NCBI GenBank assembly: GCA_000173575.1
Contig: ABYL01000019.1
Location: 1-64,000 of the forward strand
Length of the DNA stretch: 64,000 nt
From: Burkholderia sp. H160
GTDB lineage: Bacteria; Pseudomonadota; Gammaproteobacteria; Burkholderiales; Burkholderiaceae
Direction: 5' to 3'
Of the stretch, positions 1 through 8,251 are shown piece by piece. Under the pieces are notes generated by a model that ran no database searches, was not told the DNA's origin, and saw only the letters and a list, made by a program, of their open reading frames with translations. How positions within the stretch are numbered: position 1 is the stretch's first letter; each line of letters begins with the position of its first letter. A program made the position numbers and the translations under genes.

Positions 1-35
1 CCAGCCATTAACAAAGTCATCAACAGTTTGCGCAT
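1..35 (-). CDS. amtB: AmtB ammonium transporter, N-terminal start only (partial)
   Basis: Only the first eleven codons are inside the window. They read M-R-K-L-L-M-T-L-L-M-A on the minus strand, a short basic start followed by a hydrophobic run, as expected for the cleaved signal peptide of proteobacterial AmtB. The gene starts 26 bases downstream of the PII gene on the same strand, which is the classical glnK-amtB operon arrangement. AmtB would move ammonium across the inner membrane and be plugged by the neighbouring PII protein. The identification relies mainly on gene order because almost all of the protein lies off the left edge. Confidence 0.7.
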   Translation of the reverse strand, partial: MRKLLMTLLMA

Positions 36-61
36 CTCTCTTCCCTCGTGTCGTAGTTTCT

Positions 62-469
<408 letters not shown>

Positions 470-473
470 TCAA

Positions 474-489
474 AGCAACTGTCATGCCA
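474..489 (-). promoter_or_regulatory. Sigma-54 (RpoN) promoter for glnK-amtB
   Basis: Read on the minus strand the site is TGGCATGACAGTTGCT. It differs from the RpoN consensus TGGCACG-N4-TTGCW at one position and has the invariant GG and GC exactly ten bases apart. It lies 74 bases upstream of the glnK TTG start and points toward it. Nitrogen-limitation control of glnK-amtB by NtrC and RpoN is standard in proteobacteria. I did not find a convincing NtrC dyad upstream. Confidence 0.85.
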
Positions 490-776
490 CAGGCCTGGCA
501 GGTGTTGGAGTGTGCAGTTGTTGGAGACGCCGCGTTTCGGGTCCTTCGTCAGTCAGATCGATGTTGCGAGGAACGCAGCGGAATTTGGCGGCGGGACAGT
601 CAAAGGGCTCCCCAGGGAAATGTCGGCTTACAGATTGAAGGTGCCGACGCACCATATGCGAGCGTGTTTTCCTGTCGTCCGCCCAATAGGGTGCGCGCGT
701 GCACGGTTCTGCCCTTGGCCATTACGCATTCATGAAACGAACCTGCCAGGTCGGCGCATGCTCGCGCGCAACGGAG

Positions 777-835
777 CATTGCCCAACGGCAGACGAGCCT
801 GAAGTCCGCATAGGGTTTGTATCGACCGTTCGCCG
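777..835. repeat. Direct repeat, copy 1 (59 bp)
   Basis: This 59-bp stretch is repeated in the same orientation at 1271-1329 with five mismatches by eye. The core gagcctgaagtccgcatagg runs into gtttgtatcgac, identical in both copies. More diverged similarity seems to extend some 40 bases to the left of each copy. A 17-bp piece of the right part recurs at 24329-24345 with one mismatch. It resembles a dispersed intergenic repeat rather than an IS end, since no transposase is linked to it. Confidence 0.7.
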
Positions 836-939
836 ATGGGCGGCGAGTCCCTCGCAAGAGGCGAGGTGATCATCGACGAAGACGGTCCATGCCACTAATC
901 CTGGTGGCTCTGGTTGGCGACCGCGTCACGCGCCTCGTC

Positions 940-1180
940 GGACATGCGCATTTCGCTGACCTTCGTCAAAACAGCGTCATCACAAACGACACCACAGGCA
1001 AGCCCGCCGGAAACAACAGGCCAGGGATCGCGCTCTCCCCGGACCCCTTGATATTACCGATCGCAAACGGCCCGACAAAACCGCCAGGATTGCCGACCGA
1101 ATTGATCACCTCAATCGAAACGGCCGCCGTCGAACGCGTGGGAAACAGTGTCGGCAGTGCTCAGAACGGCGACTTGAACG
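940..1180 (-). pseudogene. Remnant of an MFS transporter (ACS-type, C-terminal part)
   Basis: On the minus strand from about 1180 down to 1000 one frame reads SPF-stop-ALPTLFPT, then INSVGNPGGFVGPFAIGNIK, then GLLFPAGLPVV and MTLF before a stop. This matches the conserved late transmembrane region of anion:cation symporters (W-x-L-P-T-x-F, then I-N-S-x-G-N-x-G-G-F-x-G-P). The family tryptophan after SPF has become a TGA stop, and nothing recognisable of the N-terminal half is present. It is therefore a decayed fragment. It sits between the two copies of the 59-bp repeat, suggesting a deletion or insertion scar. Confidence 0.6.
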
Positions 1181-1204
1181 CATGGAGTCCCGCAAGGCTC
1201 AGCT

Positions 1205-1233
1205 CAATTCTCTCCGCAGTGCGGAGAGAATTG
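1205..1233. repeat. Perfect 29-bp palindrome (14-bp arms, 1-nt centre)
   Basis: CAATTCTCTCCGCA, one G, then its exact reverse complement. The arms are perfect and the spacer is a single base, so the element is more like a cruciform or dimeric-protein target than an RNA hairpin, and no U-tract follows on either strand. It lies between the MFS remnant and the second copy of the 59-bp repeat. Nothing in the sequence shows what binds it. Confidence 0.75.
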
Positions 1234-1270
1234 CCTCGTCTGAAAAGACCTCCGCTGCCCGCACGCAGAA

Positions 1271-1329
1271 CATTGTCCAACGGCAGTTGAGCCTGAAGTC
1301 CGCATAGGGTTTGTATCGACGGTTCACCG
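1271..1329. repeat. Direct repeat, copy 2 (59 bp)
   Basis: Second copy of the repeat at 777-835, same orientation, five mismatches over 59 positions. Just to its right an open stretch of about 50 codons on the plus strand (1317-1475, ending L-F-R-I-S-E-I-L-E-P-stop) looks like the 3' end of a gene whose beginning is missing. I do not recognise the protein. Confidence 0.7.
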
Positions 1330-1516
1330 CGAAGGGCCAGTGCCTGCTTCGCATTCGTACGGTGCTCGCGGTCAGCCTCGAGCCAGGCACGAACCCGGAC
1401 ACCCTCGATCTGCGACCGGGTGATAAGCTCAAATTCGACTCGCTGTTTCGCATCAGCGAAATCCTTGAACCCTGATACCGCACCTCACCCCGAACGCGGT
1501 CGCCACGAGAGCCTGT

Positions 1517-2251
1517 ATGACCATCGATCCCTCCGTCGTCGCCGCCTTCACGCCCACGGGTAAGCTGCGCGCGTCGATCAATCTCGGCAACCCGATCCTC
1601 GCCAATCGTCACGCCGACTCCGACGAGCCGTTTGGCGTATCGGTCGATCTCGCGCGCGCATTCGCCGCCACACTCAACGTCGAACTGGAGCTGGTGGTCT
1701 TCGATACGGCCGGCAAATCGGTGCAGGCGGTCAGCGAGGAACGCGCGGATTTCGGCTTCTTCGCGATCGATCCGTTGCGCGGCGAGACGATTGCATTCAC
1801 GGCGCCGTATGTGTTGATCGAAGGCTTCTATCTGGTGCGCAACGACTCGCCGGTACGATCCAATCAGGATGTGGATCAGCCGCACAACCGCGTCGTCGTC
1901 GGCAAAGGCAGTGCGTACGATCTATTTCTGACGCGCGAGCTGAAAGCCGCGCAGATCGTGCGCGCGCCGAGTTCGCCGAGTGTCGTGCCGACGTTCATCG
2001 AGCAGCATCTGGAAGTGGCGGCTGGCGTGAAACAGCAACTCGAAGCCGATGCGAAACAAACCGCCGGGCTGCGGCTGCTCGACGAGCGCTTCATGGTGAT
2101 CCGGCAGGCGATGGGCGTGCCGAAGAGCCGCGGTGAGGCGGCGGCTCACGCGCTGCGTTCGTTTGTCGAAGAGATGAAGGCTTCGGGCTTCGTGGCGGAA
2201 TCGCTCGCGCGCCACAAGATCGCCGGGGCGTCGGTTGCGCCTGCGGCGTAG
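1517..2251 (+). CDS. Substrate-binding protein (bacterial family 3), no signal peptide
   Basis: A 244-residue protein of the solute-binding fold family 3 used by polar amino-acid ABC transporters. The pattern PFGVSVDLARAFA (about residues 38-50), then VSEERADFGFFAIDPLRGETIAFTAPYV (about 75-100), corresponds to the family's G-x-D-x-D-L-A and R-x-D-x-x-x-x-x-x-T-x-x-R-x-x-x-x-x-F-x-x-P-Y. Unusually the chain begins MTIDPSVVAAFTPTGKLRAS without a secretion signal, so it may act in the cytoplasm or be an enzyme or sensor built on this fold. No permease or ATPase genes lie beside it. It converges with the next binding-protein gene. A lost 5' signal-peptide exon is possible given the decayed DNA upstream. 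Confidence 0.75.
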   Translation: MTIDPSVVAAFTPTGKLRASINLGNPILANRHADSDEPFGVSVDLARAFAATLNVELELVVFDTAGKSVQAVSEERADFGFFAIDPLRGETIAFTAPYVLIEGFYLVRNDSPVRSNQDVDQPHNRVVVGKGSAYDLFLTRELKAAQIVRAPSSPSVVPTFIEQHLEVAAGVKQQLEADAKQTAGLRLLDERFMVIRQAMGVPKSRGEAAAHALRSFVEEMKASGFVAESLARHKIAGASVAPAA

Positions 2252-2398
2252 CGAATACGCGGAACCGAGCGCGATGCTTCGGCGCGGCGCTGCCACTGCC
2301 TGGATCGAAGCTCAAACGAGCCTCGTGCGCACACCCACGTTACCGCGCAACGCCTTCGAACCGAGATGGGTGCCGCCCGCCCGCCTCAGTTCCGAGCG

Positions 2399-3181
2399 TT
2401 ACTTGCCGTACATGTCGAACGGAAAATACTTCCCCTCGATCTTCCTGTACGTGCCGTCGCGCAAAATTTCGGCGATGGCCACATTCAATGCGTCGCGCAG
2501 ATCGCTATCGGATTTGCGCACGCCGGCGGCATCACCGTCACCCATGATCTTCGGATCGTAGACGACTTCCCCCGCGAAAGCGAAGCCCTTGCCGCTCGGC
2601 GTATCGAGAAAACCCAGCTTGCCCTGGACGGCGTCCATCAGCACCGCGTCGACGCGGCCCGTACCCAGGTCCGCGTAGGCCTGATCGTAGTTCTGGTACG
2701 ACACGACCTCGACGCCTGCAGCCGCCCACTTTTCGCGCGCATAGGTTTCCTGCACGGTGCCCTGCTGCACGGCAACGCGCTTGTGCCCGAGCTTCGCCCC
2801 ATCGGGCAACAGACCCGAGCCTTCGCGCGCAATCAGCCGGGTCTGGTTGCGATACAGGCGATCGGTGAAATCGATCTGCTCGCGGCGCTTCGCCGTTGCA
2901 GCCATCGACGACAGGATCACATCGAACTTGCGCGCCTGCAGACCCGGAATCAGGCCGTCAAAGCTGCTTTGCACCCACACGCATTTCGCCTTCAGCTTGG
3001 TGCACAGCGCATTGCCGAGATCGACGTCGAAGCCGACCACGGTGCCGCTCGTCGACAGCGATTCGAACGGAGGATAGGTCGGATCGATGCCCACTCGGAT
3101 CGTTTGCCATTCTTTCGCCGACGCTGCGCACGCAAGCGCCATCGACACTGCCGCCACCGCCACTTTCAAGCTACGTTTCAT
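2399..3181 (-). CDS. Periplasmic amino-acid-binding protein (HisJ/ArgT-like)
   Basis: This 260-residue family-3 binding protein starts MKRSLKVAVAAVSMALACAASA, a typical Sec signal peptide. Mature-part motifs are IRVGIDPTYPPFES, VVGFDVDLGNALC and FDVILSSMAATAKRREQIDFT, with the arginine in K-R-R-E-Q that commonly binds the ligand carboxylate; they resemble lysine/arginine/ornithine or histidine binding proteins. I chose the ATG at 3181 because the six residues upstream spoil the signal peptide. It lies 82 bases downstream of the three-subunit amino-acid dehydrogenase genes on the same strand, so it probably delivers the substrate of that enzyme. No permease genes are in view; it may use a transporter encoded elsewhere. 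Confidence 0.88.
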   Translation of the reverse strand: MKRSLKVAVAAVSMALACAASAKEWQTIRVGIDPTYPPFESLSTSGTVVGFDVDLGNALCTKLKAKCVWVQSSFDGLIPGLQARKFDVILSSMAATAKRREQIDFTDRLYRNQTRLIAREGSGLLPDGAKLGHKRVAVQQGTVQETYAREKWAAAGVEVVSYQNYDQAYADLGTGRVDAVLMDAVQGKLGFLDTPSGKGFAFAGEVVYDPKIMGDGDAAGVRKSDSDLRDALNVAIAEILRDGTYRKIEGKYFPFDMYGK

Positions 3182-3263
3182 CACAGCACTCCAGGCCAAA
3201 GGTTCAAGGGTTTGAGGTCAACGGAAAACAACGCCTTCGCACAGCCGAAAAAACCGCCACGCT

Positions 3264-4739
3264 TCAACTCGGAAACTCGCCACGCGCGACATCGGCGTCG
3301 GCAGGCAGCGCCTGCGCCAGTTGCGCGATCGTCACGGGCTTGACCGGCGCGCGAATCCGGTAGTAACCGACGTCGGCAATATCCCTCGCCTGCGTGCTAG
3401 CGATCAGCTCACCCACCGTCGTGCCGCACCAGCGGCCTTGACATGGCCCCATGCCGCAACGCGAGAACGCCTTCATCTGGTTCGGTCCCGTGCAGCCCAG
3501 CGCGGCAATGCGGCGGATCTCACCCGCCGTCACTTCTTCGCAGCGGCAGACGATGACCTCATCGGCGGGCAGGCGCGATTCGGGCTGCGGCGTATACAAC
3601 GCGTCCAGCAGCGGACGGATGGCCAGATGCCGGTTCAATGCGGCGCGCGGTACGCGGCTCGCGCGGTTTCGCGCGGACGCATCGAGCATGTCCAGCTGCA
3701 CGGCGATATCGAGCGCGGCGAGCGCGCCCGTGCAAGCCGCCGCCTTCGCCCCGCCGATGCCCGCGCCGTCGCCGGCTATCCACACCTGCGCGACGCTGCT
3801 GCGTCCCCACGCGTCAGTCTGCGGTCGCCAGCAAGCCGAGGCAGCATCCCATTCGTGCGCGCAACCCGTCGCGCGTGCGAGATTCGACGAAGGAATCACG
3901 CCCTGATGCAGCAGCACGAGCGACGCGTCGATCTGATGCGCGTTGCCTTCGCCGTCGATAAAACGAACCGCGCGTGCCTGCGTATCGCCGACGACTTCGA
4001 CATCGCGCGCATGACGATGAATCGCGATGCGCGCGCGGCGCACGGTGCGCATCATGCGCCAGCCCTTGAGCAGATAATCCGCCGCTCTGAGCGCGCGCGG
4101 CACATGACGCAGCGCGTTCACATAAGCGTTCGATGGCGTCGTATCGACGATGGCCTCGATGCGGCGGCCAGCGGCCACCAATTGCGAAGCGAACAGCCAC
4201 AGCAACGGCCCGCTGCCGACCAGCACGGTCTGTGCGCACGGTACGAGCCCCGCCGACTTGAGCACCGTTTGCGCCGCGCCGGCACCCATCACACCCGGCA
4301 ACGTCCAGCCGCGAACCGGCCACGGGCGTTCCTGCGCGCCCGTCGCGATCAGGACGGCGCGCGCGTGCACGGCCAGCGTGCCGGCTTGGCTCGACGCACT
4401 ATCCACCTCGGCCGGATTGCCGCGCGTCAGGATTGCCACCGGCTCCGTGCGGTCCGTATCCGACTCGTGGGCGATCTGCCAGACTAGCGTCTGCGGCAGA
4501 TACTGCGCGCCACACGCGCGAAACCGCTCGATCAACGGGCGTCCCGCCGCATAGTCCTTGCCTAGCGCGGCAACGCTCCGCAGCGGCGAGCCCGACGCAT
4601 CACGGTAGATCTGCCCGCCGGGCGCATGACCTTCATCGGCGACGATCACCGCGAGACCGCGCTCGCGCGCCTCGCAGGCTGCCGCCATCCCCGCGGGGCC
4701 CGCGCCGACGATCAGCAGATCGCATCGGAGATCCGTCAT
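3264..4739 (-). CDS. FAD/NAD(P)-binding dehydrogenase subunit with BFD-like [2Fe-2S] domain (HcnB/OoxA-type)
   Basis: A 491-residue flavoprotein. The N-terminal CDLLIVGAGPAGMAAACEAR is a dinucleotide-binding motif, followed by the FAD signature IATGAQERPWPVRGWTLPG. The C-terminal part has VIVCRCEEVTAGEI, then CGMGPCQGRWC, the cysteine set of BFD-like [2Fe-2S] domains found in HcnB, opine oxidase A subunits and D-hydroxyproline dehydrogenases. The start ATG at 4739 overlaps the stop of the small ferredoxin-like gene by four bases, so translation is coupled. With its two partners it should oxidise an amino acid or imino compound and pass electrons to the membrane chain. The substrate cannot be told from sequence. 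Confidence 0.88.
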   Translation of the reverse strand: MTDLRCDLLIVGAGPAGMAAACEARERGLAVIVADEGHAPGGQIYRDASGSPLRSVAALGKDYAAGRPLIERFRACGAQYLPQTLVWQIAHESDTDRTEPVAILTRGNPAEVDSASSQAGTLAVHARAVLIATGAQERPWPVRGWTLPGVMGAGAAQTVLKSAGLVPCAQTVLVGSGPLLWLFASQLVAAGRRIEAIVDTTPSNAYVNALRHVPRALRAADYLLKGWRMMRTVRRARIAIHRHARDVEVVGDTQARAVRFIDGEGNAHQIDASLVLLHQGVIPSSNLARATGCAHEWDAASACWRPQTDAWGRSSVAQVWIAGDGAGIGGAKAAACTGALAALDIAVQLDMLDASARNRASRVPRAALNRHLAIRPLLDALYTPQPESRLPADEVIVCRCEEVTAGEIRRIAALGCTGPNQMKAFSRCGMGPCQGRWCGTTVGELIASTQARDIADVGYYRIRAPVKPVTIAQLAQALPADADVARGEFPS

Positions 4740-5029
4740 GCGAGCCTCGCCTTGCCGTGCATCGAGCGCACGCGCATGCCCTCGGTCACGCGTGTCATGC
4801 AGGCCTGCACATTGGGCACGCCGTCGATCTCGACGAGGCACTCGAAACACACGCCCATCATGCAGAACGGCCCGCGCAGCGCACCGCTGACTGCCGACGA
4901 GCGACAAGTCACCTGTCCGTTCGCGAGCAAGGCCGCGGCAACCGTGAAATGCGCGGGAACGCGCAACACTTTGCCGTCGATCTCGATACCGACTGCCGCA
5001 TCCGATGTCAGCGGCAAGAGTTCAAACAT
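4736..5029 (-). CDS. Small [2Fe-2S] ferredoxin-like subunit (HcnA-type)
   Basis: A 97-residue protein starting MFELLPLTSDAAVGIEIDGK. Cysteines occur in the order C-R-S-S, then GPFCMMGVCFECLVEIDG, then a last one in VQACMTRV, matching the four-cysteine [2Fe-2S] plant-ferredoxin-like fold of HcnA and sarcosine-oxidase/octopine-oxidase small subunits. It overlaps the upstream flavoprotein gene by eight bases and the downstream one by four, the usual tight coupling of this three-gene module. It would carry electrons between the two flavoprotein subunits. Confidence 0.88.
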   Translation of the reverse strand: MFELLPLTSDAAVGIEIDGKVLRVPAHFTVAAALLANGQVTCRSSAVSGALRGPFCMMGVCFECLVEIDGVPNVQACMTRVTEGMRVRSMHGKARLA

Positions 5030-6155
5030 AGTGTGCCCCTGTCGCCTTCGATACCGGTTGGAAGCGCGCCGTGACGAACGGCTCGGTGATGCGCGGACGC
5101 GCGCCGCCCGCGATCCATGGCGCGAGCGTTTCGGCATGCGCGGCAGCGAGCGTCACGCCGCTATGGCAGATCGCCATGAAGGCCCCGGGGCACGACGCGG
5201 ATTCTTCATAGATGGGCAGACCATCCCGCGTCATGATCCGCAGCGCGCCCCACGCTCGCACGATGCGCGCATGGGCGAGCAGCGGAAACGCCGTCTGAGC
5301 GCGCCGCGCAATGTCGGCCATCACGCCACGCGTGGTGCCGTCGTCGAAGCCGACGTCTTCCGCCGAATCGCCGAGCATCACCGAGCCTTCGCGCGTTTGC
5401 CGCACGACCAGCGTCGGATAGTCGAGGAACGGCGCCAGACGCTCGGTCACCATGATCTGTCCGCGCAACGGCGAGATCGGTGCGTCAAGGCCGACCATCG
5501 GCGCGAGCCGCGCATTGCCGAGTCCCGCCGCGAGCACGACGCGCCCGGCCGACAAGGTGTCCGTCGCCGTGACGACATCGAAGCGGCCCGCGCGCGGCAG
5601 CACCTCACGCACTTCGTCATTTGGCCGATACACGCCGCCGAGCGCCATAAATGCCTGCTGCAACGCCCTCAGCGTGTAGAGCGGATTGGCGTGGCCGTCG
5701 TTGCGCGAATAGAGCGCGCCCGCCAGTTCCGGCGATGCCGCCGGTATGCGCTTGCGCAACGCGGCCGGATCGAGCACCTCGTAGTCGAGCCCCGCGTCCT
5801 GGCGGCGCAGTGATTCGAGCAACGCCTGCCCCTCGTCGAGTTCCTCGTGCGTCTCGCACAGTTCAATGCCGCCCGGCCGCTCGAAACCCACGCCGACACC
5901 TGTTTCGCGCAACAGTTGCGCCGCGAACGCCGGCCAGCGCTCCGACGAACCGAGCGACCACTGCGCGTAAGGCAGGCAGCGCCCGCCCTTACCCTGCACC
6001 CACACCAGGCCGAAATTGCCGCGCGCCGCCCGATAAGCGCTGTCAGCGCCGTCGCACACGGCAACGCGCACACGCAGACGCGCGAGCCCATAGGCAATCG
6101 CCATGCCGACGAGACCGCCGCCCGCAACGACGACGTCGTAGGCGTGGGCTCTCAT
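5022..6155 (-). CDS. FAD-dependent amino-acid oxidoreductase (HcnC / glycine oxidase-like, DAO family)
   Basis: A 377-residue member of the D-amino-acid-oxidase superfamily. YDVVVAGGGLVGMAIAYGLAR is the N-terminal FAD-binding motif, and the C-terminal CHSGVTLAAAHAETLAPWIAGG is the second FAD-contacting region of this family. It is the first gene of the minus-strand module oxidoreductase - [2Fe-2S] - flavoprotein - binding protein, and is transcribed divergently from a LysR gene 113 bases away. It is most likely the catalytic subunit that oxidises the amino group of an amino acid or opine. The ATG at 6155 is preferred because it starts right before the FAD motif. Confidence 0.88.
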   Translation of the reverse strand: MRAHAYDVVVAGGGLVGMAIAYGLARLRVRVAVCDGADSAYRAARGNFGLVWVQGKGGRCLPYAQWSLGSSERWPAFAAQLLRETGVGVGFERPGGIELCETHEELDEGQALLESLRRQDAGLDYEVLDPAALRKRIPAASPELAGALYSRNDGHANPLYTLRALQQAFMALGGVYRPNDEVREVLPRAGRFDVVTATDTLSAGRVVLAAGLGNARLAPMVGLDAPISPLRGQIMVTERLAPFLDYPTLVVRQTREGSVMLGDSAEDVGFDDGTTRGVMADIARRAQTAFPLLAHARIVRAWGALRIMTRDGLPIYEESASCPGAFMAICHSGVTLAAAHAETLAPWIAGGARPRITEPFVTARFQPVSKATGAHYV

Positions 6156-6161
6156 GTTATG

Positions 6162-6185
6162 GATATCAGTCACCGCGTGAATATC
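6162..6185. promoter_or_regulatory. Candidate LysR operator in the divergent intergenic region
   Basis: An imperfect dyad of the T-N11-A kind, GATAT...TCAC-CGC-GTGA...ATATC, lies a few bases upstream of the start of the oxidoreductase gene and about 85 bases from the lysR start. A second small perfect dyad (cgtca-aa-tgacg, 6229-6240) followed by seven T residues lies closer to lysR. LysR regulators commonly bind such sites between themselves and their divergent targets. Assignment is by position and symmetry only. Confidence 0.4.
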
Positions 6186-6268
6186 TGGAAAATACTGTCG
6201 GACGTAGCATCCGACTGGCAAAATGCGGCGTCAAATGACGTTTTTTTCTCCATCCATAAGCGAATATT

Positions 6269-7201
6269 ATGGGCTCGACCGATCTCAAGATTCGGCAGGT
6301 GGAAGCGTTCCGCGCGCTCATCCAGCGACACACCGTGACACGCGCCGCTCAGTCGCTGCACGTATCTCAGCCGGCCGTGAGCCGTCTGATCGCGGACTTC
6401 GAGGAAAACGTGGGATTCGCGCTGTTCGAGCGCCAGCAGGGAAGGCTCATGCCGACTGCCGAAGCACGCGTTTTATACGAGGAAGTGGAACGCGCGTTCG
6501 TCGGTCTCGACCGCATCGGTCACGCTGCGCAGCAGATACGCGCGATGCGTCGCGGCTCGCTGCGCGTGGCCGGATCGCCCGCCATTGCGCTCGAACTGCT
6601 GCCCGCTGTCGTCGCGCAGTTCGTCCAGGTGCATCAGGGCATCGATGTGACGTTGCTGACTCATAGCGCGACTACGGTCGTCGACATGGTGGCGTCGGGT
6701 CAATGCGACGTCGGCTTCGTCGCCGAAGCGATTCCGCATCCGGCCGTGCGGCCCGAACGGCTGACGGATGCGCCGATGCGTTGCATCCTGCCGCTCACGC
6801 ACCCGCTCGCCAGAAAGCGCGTGCTGAAGCCCGCCGATATGCAAGGCGAGCCCTTCGTTTCCTTCCCGCGCTCGTTCGATGCGCGCGCGGCAATCGATCG
6901 GCTATTTGTCGAGCACGGCGTGCAGCGTCAGATGACCATCGAAGCGCAACTGTCGCAGACGATCGTCGCGCTGGTCGCCAATGGCGCAGGCGTCGCGCTG
7001 ATCGATCCCGTCACCGCTGCGTATGCGAAACCTCGCGTTGCCGTGCGGCCCTTCCTGCCGGAAATTCGCGACCAGCTTTACCTGGTGCATGCCGTGACAC
7101 AGTCGCCTTCCGGCATCGCCGAGCATTTTTGTGCTCGAGCCCGCGAGGCATTGACGCGGCTCCTGGGTCAGCACCAGGCTTTATCGTCCGCCATTACATG
7201 A
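6269..7201 (+). CDS. LysR-family transcriptional regulator of the amino-acid dehydrogenase module
   Basis: A 310-residue LysR protein. The winged helix spans about residues 8-66 with VTRAAQSLHVSQPAVSRLI as recognition region, followed by the linker helix and a periplasmic-binding-like effector domain. It is divergent from the HcnABC-like genes and their binding protein, so an amino acid used by that pathway is a likely coinducer. In the effector domain, the pattern resembles the regulators of opine and arginine catabolism, but I cannot assign the ligand. The stop codon overlaps the end of the convergent pentapeptide-repeat gene by eight bases. Confidence 0.9.
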   Translation: MGSTDLKIRQVEAFRALIQRHTVTRAAQSLHVSQPAVSRLIADFEENVGFALFERQQGRLMPTAEARVLYEEVERAFVGLDRIGHAAQQIRAMRRGSLRVAGSPAIALELLPAVVAQFVQVHQGIDVTLLTHSATTVVDMVASGQCDVGFVAEAIPHPAVRPERLTDAPMRCILPLTHPLARKRVLKPADMQGEPFVSFPRSFDARAAIDRLFVEHGVQRQMTIEAQLSQTIVALVANGAGVALIDPVTAAYAKPRVAVRPFLPEIRDQLYLVHAVTQSPSGIAEHFCARAREALTRLLGQHQALSSAIT

Positions 7202-7910
7202 CGCGAACACCGCAATCGCCCATCAGCACGACCGCCTGATCAACGGAAAGTATTGTTCCCTTAAGATGCTGCAGCACATCCGCGAGCCGCAGTCCACTCA
7301 GATCCACAGCGCGCAAATCTGCACCGTCAAATCGGCAGTTTTGCAGGCGTGCGTTTCGCAGGCTACCACCTTCGAACACAGCATCACGAAAGTCGCAGTC
7401 CGACAAATCCGCATCGGTGAAATTCAGCCCTTCAAGCCTCTTCCTGCGAAACGACATGCCCTTCACGTCGGCAGCGACAAGCAACGAATCGTGAAAGCTA
7501 AGACCGAGCGTGCGCGCTTCCGTGAAACGAGCGCCCGTCAGCTTCGCCTCGGAAAACACAGCCGACGCGAGATTTGCACCGGTCCAGTCCGTATTGTTCA
7601 GGTCGCTGTGGCAGAAACGTGCCTCTGTCAGGTCGGCGTAGCGCAATTTCGCTGCGGGCGCCTTGCACCTCAGCCAGCGACTACCCGCCAGCCTGCAGTT
7701 CTCAAGAATAGAATTTGCGAACGAGCAATGAGCGAACCGGGCTCCCCGGAAATCGAGATCGGAATAGTCTTCGCCGTCGAACATGCAGTGTTCGAATGTC
7801 GGCGCCGCGCCGCTGTCTCGAAGTAGCACTGCTACCTCTTCCCGGCTCAAGGACGTTTCGGCAAGAACCGCACCATTGATGGTCGGTTGCACCCCTGTGT
7901 TGCTGCGCAT
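7194..7910 (-). CDS. Pentapeptide-repeat protein (Qnr/McbG-like fold)
   Basis: A 238-residue protein made largely of A(D/N)LXX repeats, for example YSDLDFRGARFAHCSFANS, LRYADLTEARFCHSDLNNTD and LNFTDADLSDCDFRDAVFEG, from about residue 45 to 215. Such repeats form a right-handed four-sided beta helix. Length and the hydrophobic C-terminal segment resemble Qnr and McbG, which protect DNA gyrase by DNA mimicry, but many pentapeptide proteins have other roles. The ATG at 7910 was chosen over a frame extension to 8177 because the upstream part is not repeat-like. The gene runs convergently with the LysR gene. Confidence 0.8.
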   Translation of the reverse strand: MRSNTGVQPTINGAVLAETSLSREEVAVLLRDSGAAPTFEHCMFDGEDYSDLDFRGARFAHCSFANSILENCRLAGSRWLRCKAPAAKLRYADLTEARFCHSDLNNTDWTGANLASAVFSEAKLTGARFTEARTLGLSFHDSLLVAADVKGMSFRRKRLEGLNFTDADLSDCDFRDAVFEGGSLRNARLQNCRFDGADLRAVDLSGLRLADVLQHLKGTILSVDQAVVLMGDCGVRVM

Positions 7911-8251
7911 TGTCAAACTCCTAAGCACAGAGGGGCGCAGAGGATTGACCACGATGCGTCCCCTCCACTTGGTGAAGTAAAGGATGACGCCGTGGCATAT
8001 ATAGAACCCGGCACTCGGGCGCAGGAGATACCAACCTGCCACTCTATTTTCGGCAGACGCGATTTTATCGCTGGCGCGATAGGCTGCACAGGCAGCAAAG
8101 ATCGACTCGATGTACAGGTCATGATTGGTTACGCCGATTGCGTGCTCCGGCGTCGCGCTGCGCGTTGGTAAGCGCACGTATCCGCAAAGCGTGCGGATAC
8201 GCTGCTATACAAGGAGAATCAACGAGGAGTGCCCCCGCCTGCCGCCCACCC
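7911..8251. other. Intergenic, no gene seen
   Basis: The 341 bases hold the upstream region of the pentapeptide gene and the downstream region of the PCMT-esterase fusion. The only structure I see is a hairpin at 8177-8201. Open frames here extend genes backwards past their likely starts. Confidence 0.6.
8177..8201 (-). terminator. Hairpin downstream of the PCMT-esterase fusion
   Basis: CGTATCCGCA and its exact reverse complement are separated by five bases. The hairpin is about 50 bases past the stop of the minus-strand gene. There is no U-tract, so it may be a Rho-type or processing structure rather than an intrinsic terminator. Confidence 0.45.

Noticed and set aside
2366..3343. Long plus-strand open frame over the amino-acid-binding protein gene
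   Set aside because: It is the antisense of a gene with a signal peptide and family motifs; its translation is His/Arg-rich without domains.
3264..6155. Hydrogen cyanide synthase operon
   Set aside because: The three-subunit architecture is shared with opine and hydroxyproline dehydrogenases, and the linked amino-acid-binding protein and LysR favour a catabolic role.
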